Shown: piece after piece, positions 1 to 7,341 of the stretch
Layout: every line of letters begins with the position of its first letter
Position numbering within the stretch: the first letter of the stretch is position 1
Source of the DNA: JBHGBB01 sp041946755
GTDB taxonomy: Bacteria; UBP4; UBA4092; JAOAEQ01
DNA length: 50,999 bases
NCBI GenBank assembly: GCA_041946755.1
Contig: JBHGBB010000003.1
Coordinates: forward strand, 1 to 50,999
Direction: 5' to 3'
Made by a program: the position numbers and the translations under genes
Notes under the pieces: generated by a model
What the model saw: only the letters and a program-made list of their open reading frames with translations
Database searches by the model: none
What the model was told of the DNA's origin: nothing

Positions 1-56
1 GTCGAACCATTGTGACCTGTCGATCCGACCGTTCTCCCAAGCTGAACTACATCCTC
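1..56 (-). tRNA. tRNA-like fragment, 3' end cut by window edge
   Basis: Read on the minus strand from 56 down, the sequence has a 7-nt acceptor-like start, TA at positions 8-9, a classic D arm (GTTC, loop AGCTTGGGA, GAAC) and a T-loop-like GGTTCGAC at the window edge. Between D stem and T loop there are only 24 nt where 27-28 are expected, and no good anticodon stem forms, so I cannot assign an anticodon. It may be a degenerate tRNA or a tRNA-derived remnant. The 3' part lies outside the window. Confidence 0.35.
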
Positions 57-180
57 ACATTGATAGCGCAAGATATACGAAAAAAGAACGAAATAATCTA
101 TTATACCATACAAGATTATCCAGAAGAGATTTGTTAAGAATAACAATATGAAGAACGCAGAACTATGTACTAAGTGCTAA

Positions 181-242
181 ATAAAAAGTACCAAGTATTG
201 ATAACATTAATTTAGTCCTTCGTCCTCGATACTTGGTACTTT
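181..242 (-). terminator. hairpin terminator downstream of gspF
   Basis: An inverted repeat with arms at 226-242 and 185-201 (16 of 17 positions complementary, core AAAGTACCAAGTAT) lies 7 nt beyond the gspF stop. On the minus strand the second arm runs into TTTTTATTT, as in an intrinsic terminator. The arms carry the short AGTACCA/TACTTGG microrepeat, so it also belongs to the dispersed hairpin class seen elsewhere in this window. Confidence 0.6.
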
Positions 243-248
243 AAAAAA

Positions 249-1343
249 CTATTGAATAATTTTAACCAATGAGAAGTAAGGTAAGAATACCGATAACGCG
301 ATAAATAATACCACACTTCCGATAAAGACTACGAGAATCGGTTCGATAATCGAAGTTAAACCATGAATCAAATCATCGAGCTCCCGTTCATAAGATTCAG
401 CAATCCGCTGGAGAACAGTTTCCAATGCTCCGGCTTGCTCTCCGACCGCAATCAGATCTACCGCTAACGGTGGGAAGAAAATCGATTCGCGTAATTGGTC
501 TTCCATCCTACCACCGCCTTCGATTCCAACCCGGGTGCGTTCAATCGCTTCGGCGACGTTCGGACTGCCGACTGAATCTTTAGCAATTTGTAAACTTTCC
601 AAAAGCCCGATTCCAGAGCGTAATAAGGTCGCGGTAGTTCTCGTGAACCGTGCCATGACCAGTTTCGTAAATATCGGACCGATAAGCCACATTCGAAGCC
701 GAATCCGGTCATATAATAACCTCCCGGATTTGGTTCTGCCATAAATCACCAAGGCAACGATAATAATGATTATTAGCGGTACATAAAACGCCCATTGATG
801 GGTAACAAAATTCGATACTTGCAGCGTTAATCTGGTCGGTAACGGTAATGGAACGTTACTTTGGGTTTTCTTCTCGAATAAGGGAACGAAAACCGGGATG
901 ACATACGTTAATAAGAAAATCACTACCCCGAGACATGCTACCAGCGCTACCATCGGATACATCATTGCCGACCGGATTTTGCTGGTTAATGCGATTCGGG
1001 TTTCCAGCATTTCTGCGATCCGGCGTAACGAGCTCTCTAATACACCTCCGGTTTCGCCTACCCGAACCAAGCTAATCATGAGCGGTTTGAATATCCGGGG
1101 ATATTTGGCTAATCCACCGGATAACGTTCCTCCGCCTTCTACATGGTCAGCAATCTCTTTAACGACTTTTCCCAATTTCGGGTTCGTGGTTCGCTCGGTT
1201 AATATCCGTAGACTACGTAGTAAAGGTACCCCAACATCGATCAATAAAGATAATGACCGGGCAAATATCGATAAATCTTTTTGGGATATCGGTCGAGGGA
1301 TTTGGATCGTTAATACCCCTTTTTTATTTGATTTAACCGCCAT
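249..1343 (-). CDS. gspF: type II secretion / type IV pilus inner-membrane platform protein (GspF/PilC)
   Basis: Inner-membrane platform protein of T2SS/T4P machines, which couples the GspE/PilB ATPase to pseudopilus assembly. The 364-residue protein shows the duplicated GspF domain: first copy about residues 25-145 (FARSLSLLIDVGVPLLRSLR), second about 230-350 (FTRTTATLLRSGIGLLESL), each followed by a hydrophobic membrane segment, plus a C-terminal one (VVFIGSVVLFIALSVFLPYF). Length is slightly short of the usual ~400 because the N-terminal tail is brief. I chose the ATG at 1343 because GGAG lies 8 nt upstream; an in-frame ATG at 1361 has no ribosome site. It is the last gene of a minus-strand cluster after gspE and three minor-pilin genes. 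Whether the machine acts as secretion system or pilus cannot be decided from this gene. Confidence 0.9.
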   Translation of the reverse strand: MAVKSNKKGVLTIQIPRPISQKDLSIFARSLSLLIDVGVPLLRSLRILTERTTNPKLGKVVKEIADHVEGGGTLSGGLAKYPRIFKPLMISLVRVGETGGVLESSLRRIAEMLETRIALTSKIRSAMMYPMVALVACLGVVIFLLTYVIPVFVPLFEKKTQSNVPLPLPTRLTLQVSNFVTHQWAFYVPLIIIIIVALVIYGRTKSGRLLYDRIRLRMWLIGPIFTKLVMARFTRTTATLLRSGIGLLESLQIAKDSVGSPNVAEAIERTRVGIEGGGRMEDQLRESIFFPPLAVDLIAVGEQAGALETVLQRIAESYERELDDLIHGLTSIIEPILVVFIGSVVLFIALSVFLPYFSLVKIIQ

Positions 1344-1425
1344 ATCTTCAGCTCCTTTCATTAAAGGCAGTCCCTAGTCCTAAATCAATGTCTATAGACG
1401 ACTGCCTATATCAAATCCATTACGC

Positions 1426-3633
1426 CTATAAATATACTGTACGAATAAGTTCGTCGACAGTAGTTATTCCAGCAAGAACTTTCTTTATACAGCTCTCGCG
1501 AATGGTATTCATCCCTTCATTAATCGCGGTCTTCTTAATTTTAACTTCTGATTCTCCTTCGGTAATCATTCCGCGAATAGTATCGGTCATATTTAATACC
1601 TCATACACTCCGGTTCTGCCAATATATCCGGTCCGGAAACAAGTTTCGCATCCTTTGCCACGAGATAATTTAATTTTATCTTTTGCCCCAAGTCCAAGCT
1701 CTTCTTTCAATGCGGTATCCGGTTCGTATTCCTCTTTACAATGCGGACAGATAGTCCGCACTAACCGTTGTGCGATAATTCCAATCACCGAACTGGCAAT
1801 CAGAAATGGTTTAACACCCAAATGAGTTAAGGTTGTTATCGCACTCGGTGCATCATTGGTATGCAAGGTCGCAAAAAGCAGATGACCAGTTAATGCCGCT
1901 CGAACTGCAATCGCTGCGGTTTCAGCATCCCGAATTTCGCCGACCATAAGAATATTCGCATCCTGTCGTAATACTGCTCGTAATCCGCTAGCGAACGTTA
2001 AATCCACTTTCGGATCTACCTGGACCTGGTTTATGCCCGGTAATTGATATTCAATCGGGTCTTCAATAGTAATAATATTTGCCGTCAGAACATTCACTTC
2101 ATTTAATGCGGAATATAAGGTAGTGGTTTTACCGCTGCCGATTGGACCGGTAACCAGTACCATACCATAAGGCCGATGGATCAGATTCCGCATAATTTCC
2201 AGATCCCGCGGTTCATATCCCAATTGCGGTAATCCTTTCAACACCTGACTTTCATCCAGTAATCGAAGAACAATCTTTTCTCCAAAGTGGGTCGGTAACG
2301 TCGCTACCCGGATATCATAATCCTTTCCATCCATCCGGTGAGTGATATGTCCATCTTGCGGCCTGCGGCGTTCGGTGATATCCATATTCGCCAGAACTTT
2401 TATTCGCGATTGCACCGGCAATTGCTGGTCTTCACCCAAAGTCATAACATCATGCAGCATGCCATCGATACGATACCGAATCCGCATTTTGGGGATTTGC
2501 GGTTCTAGATGAATATCGGTTGCTCGAGAGCGAACCGCAGTTTCGATAATCGAACTGACCAGACTAATTATCGAAACATTATCCACTTGTTGCATGAGTT
2601 GGTCTCTACCAACAACCGGCCCTCGGCCAGGAGTCGCCGTAGAAGCAGCGGGGGTACTTTGTGTGGTTTCCTGAACTGCGGGTCGAAGAGTTGTATCGAC
2701 TTTCGCTTCTTTTTCAGTAGCCGCAGCTTGAATCTCTTCTTCGCTAGGAAATAATTTATCAGTCATGATTTTTAACGGTCCTTCCTCCACCAACATCGGT
2801 TTAATTTGGCAGCCGGTTAACAGTGCCATATCATCGATAGACGACATATCCATCGGATCGAGCATCGCTACCCAAAGGGTCTGTTTATCCCTTTTCACCG
2901 GTAGCGCGTTATGCTCACGGATAAATGGTTCCGGCAACAAATGCGCAACTTCAGTCGGTACAATTTCATTCGATAAATCGATATAAGGAATTTCAAGATA
3001 TTTATCGAAAGTATCTTTAATCTGGTCAATGGTTAAATAACCCGAATCTACCAAAATTTTACCTAAAGGAGCATGCTCAGTCTTTTTCTTTTCAAACGCA
3101 GTCTGCAACTTCTCTTGCGTAATCAATCCCCGCTGGAGTAGAATCCGGCCGATAATCTTATCCTGATTCGCTTCCTGTTGATATCGGATAATATCGCTAA
3201 TATTTTTAGGAGTAACATAACGAAGGTTGATAAGAATTCGTTCTAGTGGAAGGCCAGTAGCCTTTTGCTGATCTAGAGCGGTTTTTAATTGTTCGGGAGA
3301 AATAATTCCGGAATCAATCAGGTTGGTTCCTAAATCGGTTTCCTTCGGTTTATATTGTAAGAGCAGATCTTCTAATTCTTCTTCAGTAAATACTCCTTCT
3401 TCAACCAACGATTTCTGCAAATCTTCCGATTGATCGCGTAATACCGGAACCGAAATCTTATAACTGATTAGGTCTTTAAACGTTTCCAGATTAACTTCCT
3501 GCTTAAGGATGGTTAACAGCGATTTATTGGTTTTCTGATATTCTGATTCCAGCCGTTGCGCTTGTTCTTCAGTTAACATCCCCGCTTGCAGCAGGATTTT
3601 ACCGAGTTTAGTTTCTTTTTTCTTTTTTGCCAT
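1426..3633 (-). CDS. gspE: secretion/pilus assembly ATPase (GspE/PilB family)
   Basis: Cytoplasmic hexameric ATPase that powers pseudopilin or pilin polymerisation. The 735-residue protein begins with several MshEN-type helical repeats (about residues 10-200, recurring pattern LLQxGLITxEQL), then a PilB N-terminal domain and the secretion ATPase core: Walker A GPIGSGKTTT near residue 496, Asp box and Walker B ILMVGEIRDAETA, and His box LTGHLLFATLHTND. A zinc site follows (CPHC, then CETC). The ATG at 3633 (MAKKKKETK) is preferred; the 20 codons upstream are the translated microrepeat at 3643-3700. Full length with all catalytic motifs intact. It is separated from gspF by 82 nt. MshEN domains bind c-di-GMP in some relatives; that is family knowledge and the exact ligand motif was not checked here. 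Confidence 0.93.
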   Translation of the reverse strand: MAKKKKETKLGKILLQAGMLTEEQAQRLESEYQKTNKSLLTILKQEVNLETFKDLISYKISVPVLRDQSEDLQKSLVEEGVFTEEELEDLLLQYKPKETDLGTNLIDSGIISPEQLKTALDQQKATGLPLERILINLRYVTPKNISDIIRYQQEANQDKIIGRILLQRGLITQEKLQTAFEKKKTEHAPLGKILVDSGYLTIDQIKDTFDKYLEIPYIDLSNEIVPTEVAHLLPEPFIREHNALPVKRDKQTLWVAMLDPMDMSSIDDMALLTGCQIKPMLVEEGPLKIMTDKLFPSEEEIQAAATEKEAKVDTTLRPAVQETTQSTPAASTATPGRGPVVGRDQLMQQVDNVSIISLVSSIIETAVRSRATDIHLEPQIPKMRIRYRIDGMLHDVMTLGEDQQLPVQSRIKVLANMDITERRRPQDGHITHRMDGKDYDIRVATLPTHFGEKIVLRLLDESQVLKGLPQLGYEPRDLEIMRNLIHRPYGMVLVTGPIGSGKTTTLYSALNEVNVLTANIITIEDPIEYQLPGINQVQVDPKVDLTFASGLRAVLRQDANILMVGEIRDAETAAIAVRAALTGHLLFATLHTNDAPSAITTLTHLGVKPFLIASSVIGIIAQRLVRTICPHCKEEYEPDTALKEELGLGAKDKIKLSRGKGCETCFRTGYIGRTGVYEVLNMTDTIRGMITEGESEVKIKKTAINEGMNTIRESCIKKVLAGITTVDELIRTVYL

Positions 3634-3642
3634 AGTTTTAAA

Positions 3643-3700
3643 CCAGTTGGCAGTTGCCAGTATGCAGTTTGCAGTTAACTGCCGACTGCGCACTGCAAAC
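3643..3700. repeat. CAGTTGG-type microrepeat hairpin between minor pilin and gspE
   Basis: Repeated 7-mers (cagttgg, cagttgc, cagtttg) and the 12-bp palindrome GCAGTTAACTGC at 3671-3682. GTTTGCAG at 3668-3675 pairs with CTGCAAAC at 3693-3700. It fills the whole junction between the stop of the minor-pilin gene (3706) and the start of gspE (3633). Confidence 0.65.
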
Positions 3701-3705
3701 TATTT

Positions 3706-4176
3706 TTATTGTTCTCCCAGGTCTTCCCAATATACTATTGGATTTGGAGTTTTGGAAATATCTACTAATGCAAAAACGGTCCGAGTCGCCCGAATTTCTT
3801 TTTTAACCTGAATCATGCCTTTTGCCGTCACCTGATAGAGATTACCGGAAGCAATCCCATATTTCGATATCGCATCAGTCCAAGTCGAATTTGCTGGCGA
3901 CCACTCAGCGGTATAAACCAAGCTTATATCGCTCGAAATCGGTTCCATTTTCGGAACCAACTCTCCTTCAATTTTTCCAGCTGCGGGTTTGCTCTTGATT
4001 GAGCCAACCGCTGCTTCAACTCCGGATTTAGCTAAATAGAGGGTTTGTAATCCCTCTTTAGTTTGATTTCCCCGCATTAAACTGAAATGCGCATATCCGG
4101 AATAGGATAACGCGACAATAAAGACTATCGCTACCAGACTTAAAATAATTATAAGAACATAACCACGTTGTTGCAT
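3706..4176 (-). CDS. PilX/GspK-like minor pilin or pseudopilin
   Basis: The 156-residue protein has a short basic start (MQQRGYVLIIILSLVAIVF) in which G5 is followed by a hydrophobic helix, as in prepilin-like proteins of the PilX/GspK type. The following YLAKSGVEAAVGSIKS segment is typical of PilX/GspK N-termini (AxxGVExA). The rest has no domain I recognise. It is much shorter than GspK (about 300 residues), so PilX-like is the better label. It lies between a PilW-like gene and gspE in the same orientation, and probably primes or caps the pseudopilus. The usual Glu at mature position 5 is not present, as is common for GspK/PilX proteins. Confidence 0.7.
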   Translation of the reverse strand: MQQRGYVLIIILSLVAIVFIVALSYSGYAHFSLMRGNQTKEGLQTLYLAKSGVEAAVGSIKSKPAAGKIEGELVPKMEPISSDISLVYTAEWSPANSTWTDAISKYGIASGNLYQVTAKGMIQVKKEIRATRTVFALVDISKTPNPIVYWEDLGEQ

Positions 4177-4182
4177 AGAAAC

Positions 4183-4265
4183 AATTAAGCGTTAAGAATA
4201 AAGAATTTAAGAAGCGAAAACTAAAACATTTTGTTTTAACCTTTAACTCTTAATTCTTATTTACC
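4183..4265. repeat. TTAAGAAT-type microrepeat hairpin
   Basis: Left arm 4183-4213 (ttaagcg, ttaagaataaagaa, ttaagaag) and right arm 4240-4265 (ctttaactcttaattcttat) are imperfect inverted repeats around an A/T-rich centre. It occupies the 98-nt junction between the PilW-like and PilX-like genes. Confidence 0.55.
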
Positions 4266-4274
4266 TTATTTCTT

Positions 4275-4988
4275 TTAACTGCCCATTATTTTTACTATGG
4301 TCGATAATTTAAGCGTTCCACCCGGTTCGTTCGGATGCTGAACAGTAACGATAACTCGAACCTGTTTCGGTAAATTCGGGCGATTCATCCATTCTTCAAC
4401 CCAACCCGGACCGGTAGGTAATTGGCTGTCCCAATATCGGAACTGCAATCCATATTTAACGTTTGGTAATCCGATACCTAACCTGCGAATATTGGTCGTA
4501 TCATTGGATTTGGTTTCATCGACATCGGTTATTACCCGATTAATCCGCGATTCTATCTGCCGATTCGCTTCTCCAACTTTACCAACTAAAGAAGTTTCAA
4601 CAGTATACGATATTTTTTGCAATGAAAAGGCTAATTTCCCTTGATTCTGCATTTTGCTGTTTCCAACAATGATAATCAGCGAATCGGAATCGAGGTTTGG
4701 AATATCACCTTTCTTCCCTTGAAACATTACATCGCCATCTTTATCGTTGACAAAGGATACCGCACCGGATATATCGCGAGCGATCTGGTCAAGCGCCAAT
4801 CGCGCTTCTTCCAATCGGTTGATTTGGGTTAATCCTTTTCTCCCGAGTCTGAAGGTGGTAGTATATACTCCATAAATCAAAGAAACGACTACTGCGGCTA
4901 GAACGATAACCACAATTACTTCTACCAGGGTCAAGCCATTGCGATTGCGGATTGCGGATTGCTGATTTCGGATTCTCGGTTGCAACAT
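4275..4988 (-). CDS. PilW/GspJ-like prepilin
   Basis: A 237-residue prepilin-like protein. The cleavage motif is NG|LTLVEVIVVIVLAAVVV, with Glu at mature position 5 and a hydrophobic helix, followed by a GspJ/PilW-like region (RLEEARLALDQIARDISGA). The C-terminal beta-rich half ends LKLSTIVKIMGS. The leader (PRIRNQQSAIRNRN) is encoded by a GCGGATT microrepeat (4937-4979), so repeat DNA has become part of the signal sequence. The ATG follows the upstream pilin stop by only 3 nt, suggesting translational coupling; no strong ribosome site is visible. It probably forms part of the pseudopilus tip with the neighbouring minor pilins. Confidence 0.75.
   Translation of the reverse strand: MLQPRIRNQQSAIRNRNGLTLVEVIVVIVLAAVVVSLIYGVYTTTFRLGRKGLTQINRLEEARLALDQIARDISGAVSFVNDKDGDVMFQGKKGDIPNLDSDSLIIIVGNSKMQNQGKLAFSLQKISYTVETSLVGKVGEANRQIESRINRVITDVDETKSNDTTNIRRLGIGLPNVKYGLQFRYWDSQLPTGPGWVEEWMNRPNLPKQVRVIVTVQHPNEPGGTLKLSTIVKIMGS
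4937..4979. repeat. GCGGATT microrepeat inside a prepilin leader
   Basis: Tandem 7-mers gcgattg, cggattg, cggattg, ctgattt, cggattc run through the first codons of the PilW/GspJ-like gene and are translated on the minus strand as part of the leader peptide. The same unit occurs in nagA (6554-6628) and the next pilin gene (5159-5255). Confidence 0.65.
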
Positions 4989-4991
4989 AGT

Positions 4992-5510
4992 TTATTTCTG
5001 TTTTAATGAGATTAGATTAACTTTATGATTGCCTTCTTTATCCGACCAATTTACCTCAACTTCTACTTGAACAAAACCTGCGGGAATCCCATCTTTCTCA
5101 TCGAAATATTTTCGTTCCCAGCGGTAGGTAATATCTTGGACCGCTTCTGTTCCCATGTTACCTATTGCGGATTGTGGATTCGATATTTGAGATTTATTTA
5201 TGGGTTTATCTGCCTTAGATGGATTGGGATTCGGGATTTGTCCGCCTAAGGCGGATGCTGCTGGGATTTCTTCCATTTTCTCCTGCGCGAGATATACACC
5301 GTTGGTATATCCCCGGCTAAGGTTATATGCTTCGAATCCGGTTGAGAACAGCATGGTCATACCAACGATCGCAACAGCAGCGATTGCTATTCCAACAATA
5401 ACTTCTACGATAGTTGAGCCGGAAATGCAGGGTGGGGTAACACGATTTCTGCTATATACAAATCTCTTTATTCTTAAACGGAGAAACATAAATTTTATAT
5501 CGATAGTCAA
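4992..5510 (-). CDS. PilV/GspI-like prepilin with repeat-derived insert
   Basis: A 172-residue prepilin-like protein with a long basic leader and cleavage motif SG|STIVEVIVGIAIAAVAI (Glu at mature position 5). It is followed by the GspI/PilV-type segment YLAQEKMEEIPA and a short C-terminal beta region with WSDKEGNHKVNLISLK. Between these lies a region rich in N, P, S and I (NPNPSKADKPI, then SNPQSAIGN) encoded by microrepeat DNA at 5159-5255, including the palindrome TCCGCCTAAGGCGGA. This looks like an in-frame insertion. It is the first gene of the cluster. An alternative start lies at 5489, and neither start has a good ribosome site. Confidence 0.72.
   Translation of the reverse strand: MTIDIKFMFLRLRIKRFVYSRNRVTPPCISGSTIVEVIVGIAIAAVAIVGMTMLFSTGFEAYNLSRGYTNGVYLAQEKMEEIPAASALGGQIPNPNPSKADKPINKSQISNPQSAIGNMGTEAVQDITYRWERKYFDEKDGIPAGFVQVEVEVNWSDKEGNHKVNLISLKQK
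5159..5255. repeat. microrepeat plus TCCGCCTAAGGCGGA palindrome inside a pilin gene
   Basis: Units gcggatt, gtggatt, cgatatt, tgagatt on the left and tggattgggattcgggatt on the right, ending with the 15-bp palindrome at 5241-5255. All is in frame with the PilV/GspI-like gene and has no stop codon in that frame. Confidence 0.6.
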
Positions 5511-5554
5511 ATAAAATACCCTATTTTACTAGCTTTCAGAGTAGGTTATTTATA

Positions 5555-5583
5555 AATTTACTCTAAAAACTCATCTTTGTCAA
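5555..5583 (-). promoter_or_regulatory. possible sigma-70 promoter of the first pilin cluster
   Basis: On the minus strand a perfect TTGACA (5583-5578) is followed after 17 nt by TAAATT (5560-5555, 4 of 6 matches to TATAAT). It lies 45-70 nt upstream of the first prepilin start at 5510 in an otherwise non-coding A/T-rich stretch (5511-5748) in which I see nothing else. Confidence 0.45.
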
Positions 5584-5748
5584 GAGGAGAATTGGTTTTT
5601 TAGTTCATACCAGCCATTTTTGGTATATTTTCTTTCAGGGATTGTATTGACTCGGCTGGAATATAATCATCAGTATTTCAGTGCACTATTCCTAATTGAT
5701 AGGGAATATTTAACGTGCATTAAAAATCAAACTGATTATTTCTTTTTT

Positions 5749-6972
5749 TTAAAATCTGCGGTTTTTACCGGCTCTAAATAGAACTCCATTAATAACGGTT
5801 TGGGTAACCCGATATTGATTATCAAGAATAACCAGATTAGCGATTTTATTCGGTGCAATCGTTCCTACTTGATGCGATATACCCAATATCGAAGCCGGGG
5901 TTAAGGTTGCCATCTGGATAGCATCGACGAAAGGTATCTTAGCATATTTAACCGCGTTCGCTACTGCCCGGTCCATAGTTAAAGTACTGCCAGCAATCGT
6001 TCCGTCCGGTCGGGTAACCTTACCGTTTTTAACGATACTTTTCCGGCCATGTCCTTGTGAATAATAGATTCCGTCGGGTAATCCCGCAGGTTTAACCGCA
6101 TCGGTAATCAACGCTATCTTTTTAGGTCCTTTAAGTTTATAAATCAGTTTTATTATCTCCCAATCGAGATGAATTCCATCGCAGATTACCTGAACTGTTA
6201 TCCGATCATCCAATAAACTCGCTAAAGTTGCCCCGGGATTGCGATGATGAATCGGAGTTATCTGGTTGAATATATGGGTAGTATGAGAAATGCCGGCATC
6301 AAATCCTCGTTTCGCTTCGGCAAAGGTTGCAGCGGTATGGCCGATAGCCGCGATTACCCGATGGCTAACAAGGTCTCTGACTAAAGGCACCGAGTTTTTT
6401 AATTCCGGGGCAAGCGTCATCATTTTGAGGTACTGATCCGCTAATGAAAAGATTTTACTTAATAAAAATCGACTTGGTTTATGAATCGATTCTACTGGTA
6501 TTCCACCTTTCCGGTCAGGATTGATAAATGGTCCCTCTAAATGGATACCCAACATTGTAGATTGTAGATTGATGATTTCGGATTTCGAATTTTTTATTCC
6601 GCAATCTGCAATCCGCAATCCGCATTCCATAAACTCGCGGAGCCGTTTTATGGTTGGAATATGGAATTCCGTTGTGGCTAGGAATCCAGTGGTTCCAGCA
6701 GCAATGAGTTTATTGCAGAGCGCTGGTAGTGAAGACGTATCTTCATCCCAAACATCATGACCGAATGCCCCTTGCAGATGCAAATCGATATATCCGGGAA
6801 CAACCCATCTTAGGCGGGCATCGATAATCTTCGCGGATCGAGGTATTGCAATCTTGCTAGTCGGACCAATCCTTAGAATCCGGCGGTTCTTAATAATAAT
6901 GGTACCGCCATCAATGATGTTTAATGGAGTAATGATACAACCGTTGATTATTGCGAGATAACTAGTTTGCAT
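5749..6972 (-). CDS. nagA: N-acetylglucosamine-6-phosphate deacetylase
   Basis: Removes acetate from GlcNAc-6-phosphate in amino-sugar and peptidoglycan recycling. The 407-residue amidohydrolase has the metal and substrate motifs: HLEGPF (catalytic metal Glu), GHTAAT, HIFNQITPIHHRNPG, CDGIHLD and the general-base Asp in LITDAVKPAG. The first metal motif reads DLHLQGAFGHD, so the second His of the two-metal HxH form is Gln; E. coli NagA has QxN there, so a one-metal enzyme is plausible. Just before HLEGPF is a ~24-residue insert (ECGLRIADCGIKNSKSEI...) encoded by microrepeat DNA at 6554-6628. It stands alone; no nagB or sugar transporter is adjacent. No clear ribosome site precedes the ATG. 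Confidence 0.92.
   Translation of the reverse strand: MQTSYLAIINGCIITPLNIIDGGTIIIKNRRILRIGPTSKIAIPRSAKIIDARLRWVVPGYIDLHLQGAFGHDVWDEDTSSLPALCNKLIAAGTTGFLATTEFHIPTIKRLREFMECGLRIADCGIKNSKSEIINLQSTMLGIHLEGPFINPDRKGGIPVESIHKPSRFLLSKIFSLADQYLKMMTLAPELKNSVPLVRDLVSHRVIAAIGHTAATFAEAKRGFDAGISHTTHIFNQITPIHHRNPGATLASLLDDRITVQVICDGIHLDWEIIKLIYKLKGPKKIALITDAVKPAGLPDGIYYSQGHGRKSIVKNGKVTRPDGTIAGSTLTMDRAVANAVKYAKIPFVDAIQMATLTPASILGISHQVGTIAPNKIANLVILDNQYRVTQTVINGVLFRAGKNRRF
6554..6628. repeat. GCGGATT microrepeat hairpin inside nagA
   Basis: Left arm (gtagatt, gtagatt, gatgatttcggatttcgaat) and right arm (attccgcaatctgcaatccgcaatccgc) form an imperfect inverted repeat of 7-nt units. It is read in frame as part of NagA (LRIADCG on the minus strand) and keeps the reading frame open. 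Confidence 0.7.
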
Positions 6973-7008
6973 AATGAAAAATAGTATACCATAAAATAAA
7001 ATATCGAA

Positions 7009-7023
7009 TCCGCCTCAGGCGGA
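7009..7023. repeat. palindrome TCCGCCTCAGGCGGA
   Basis: A 15-bp palindrome, one centre base different from the copies at 5241-5255 and 27602-27616. It lies in the 369-nt divergent gap between nagA and the TPR gene. Confidence 0.6.
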
Positions 7024-7052
7024 CGAATATCGAAGTAAGAATTAAAAGCATA

Positions 7053-7139
7053 CCACGAAAACTCGAAATTTATATAACACGAAATAATTATTTCATTTAG
7101 CTTACCTTCGTGATTTCATTTTTTCGTGCTTTCGTGGTT
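7053..7139. repeat. CCACGAAA-type inverted microrepeat
   Basis: Left arm starts CCACGAAAACTCGAAA and contains ACACGAAA; right arm contains TTCGTGATTTC, TTTCGTGC and ends TTTCGTGG. The arms are imperfect inverted repeats with an 8-9 nt period. It is non-coding, in the nagA/TPR-gene divergent gap. Confidence 0.65.
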
Positions 7140-7194
7140 AAGTCTTAGATTTCGGATTCCGACATTCGGATTTCCGCCTTAAATGAGTTTGTAC

Positions 7195-7224
7195 TTGATT
7201 ATAAGTGCTTAATTGTGCTATCAT
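7195..7224 (+). promoter_or_regulatory. possible sigma-70 promoter of the NTPase-TPR gene
   Basis: TTGATT (7195-7200) and TATCAT (7219-7224) are separated by 18 nt. They lie about 120 nt upstream of the ATG at 7342, between two inverted microrepeats. Confidence 0.4.
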
Positions 7225-7251
7225 TCCCCATCAAGCTGAGATATTTAAATA

Positions 7252-7326
7252 GCAGTAGAGAGTAGTAAGTGGACCGTAGTTGGGGAAAAATCATTATTCG
7301 CCCTATCAACAGTCTACGACCTACGG
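7252..7326. repeat. GTAGAGA/CTACGAC inverted microrepeat
   Basis: Left arm cagtagagagtagtaag...ccgtagttgg and right arm caacagtctacgacctacgg are imperfect inverted repeats. It ends 15 nt before the ATG of the TPR gene, so it would be in its leader RNA. Confidence 0.5.
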
Positions 7327-7341
7327 ATAACGAGCATTTAT

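Noticed and set aside
1..56. Intact tRNA at the left edge
   Set aside because: D arm and T-loop consensus are present but the anticodon arm does not fold and 3-4 nt are missing, so only a tRNA-like fragment is reported.
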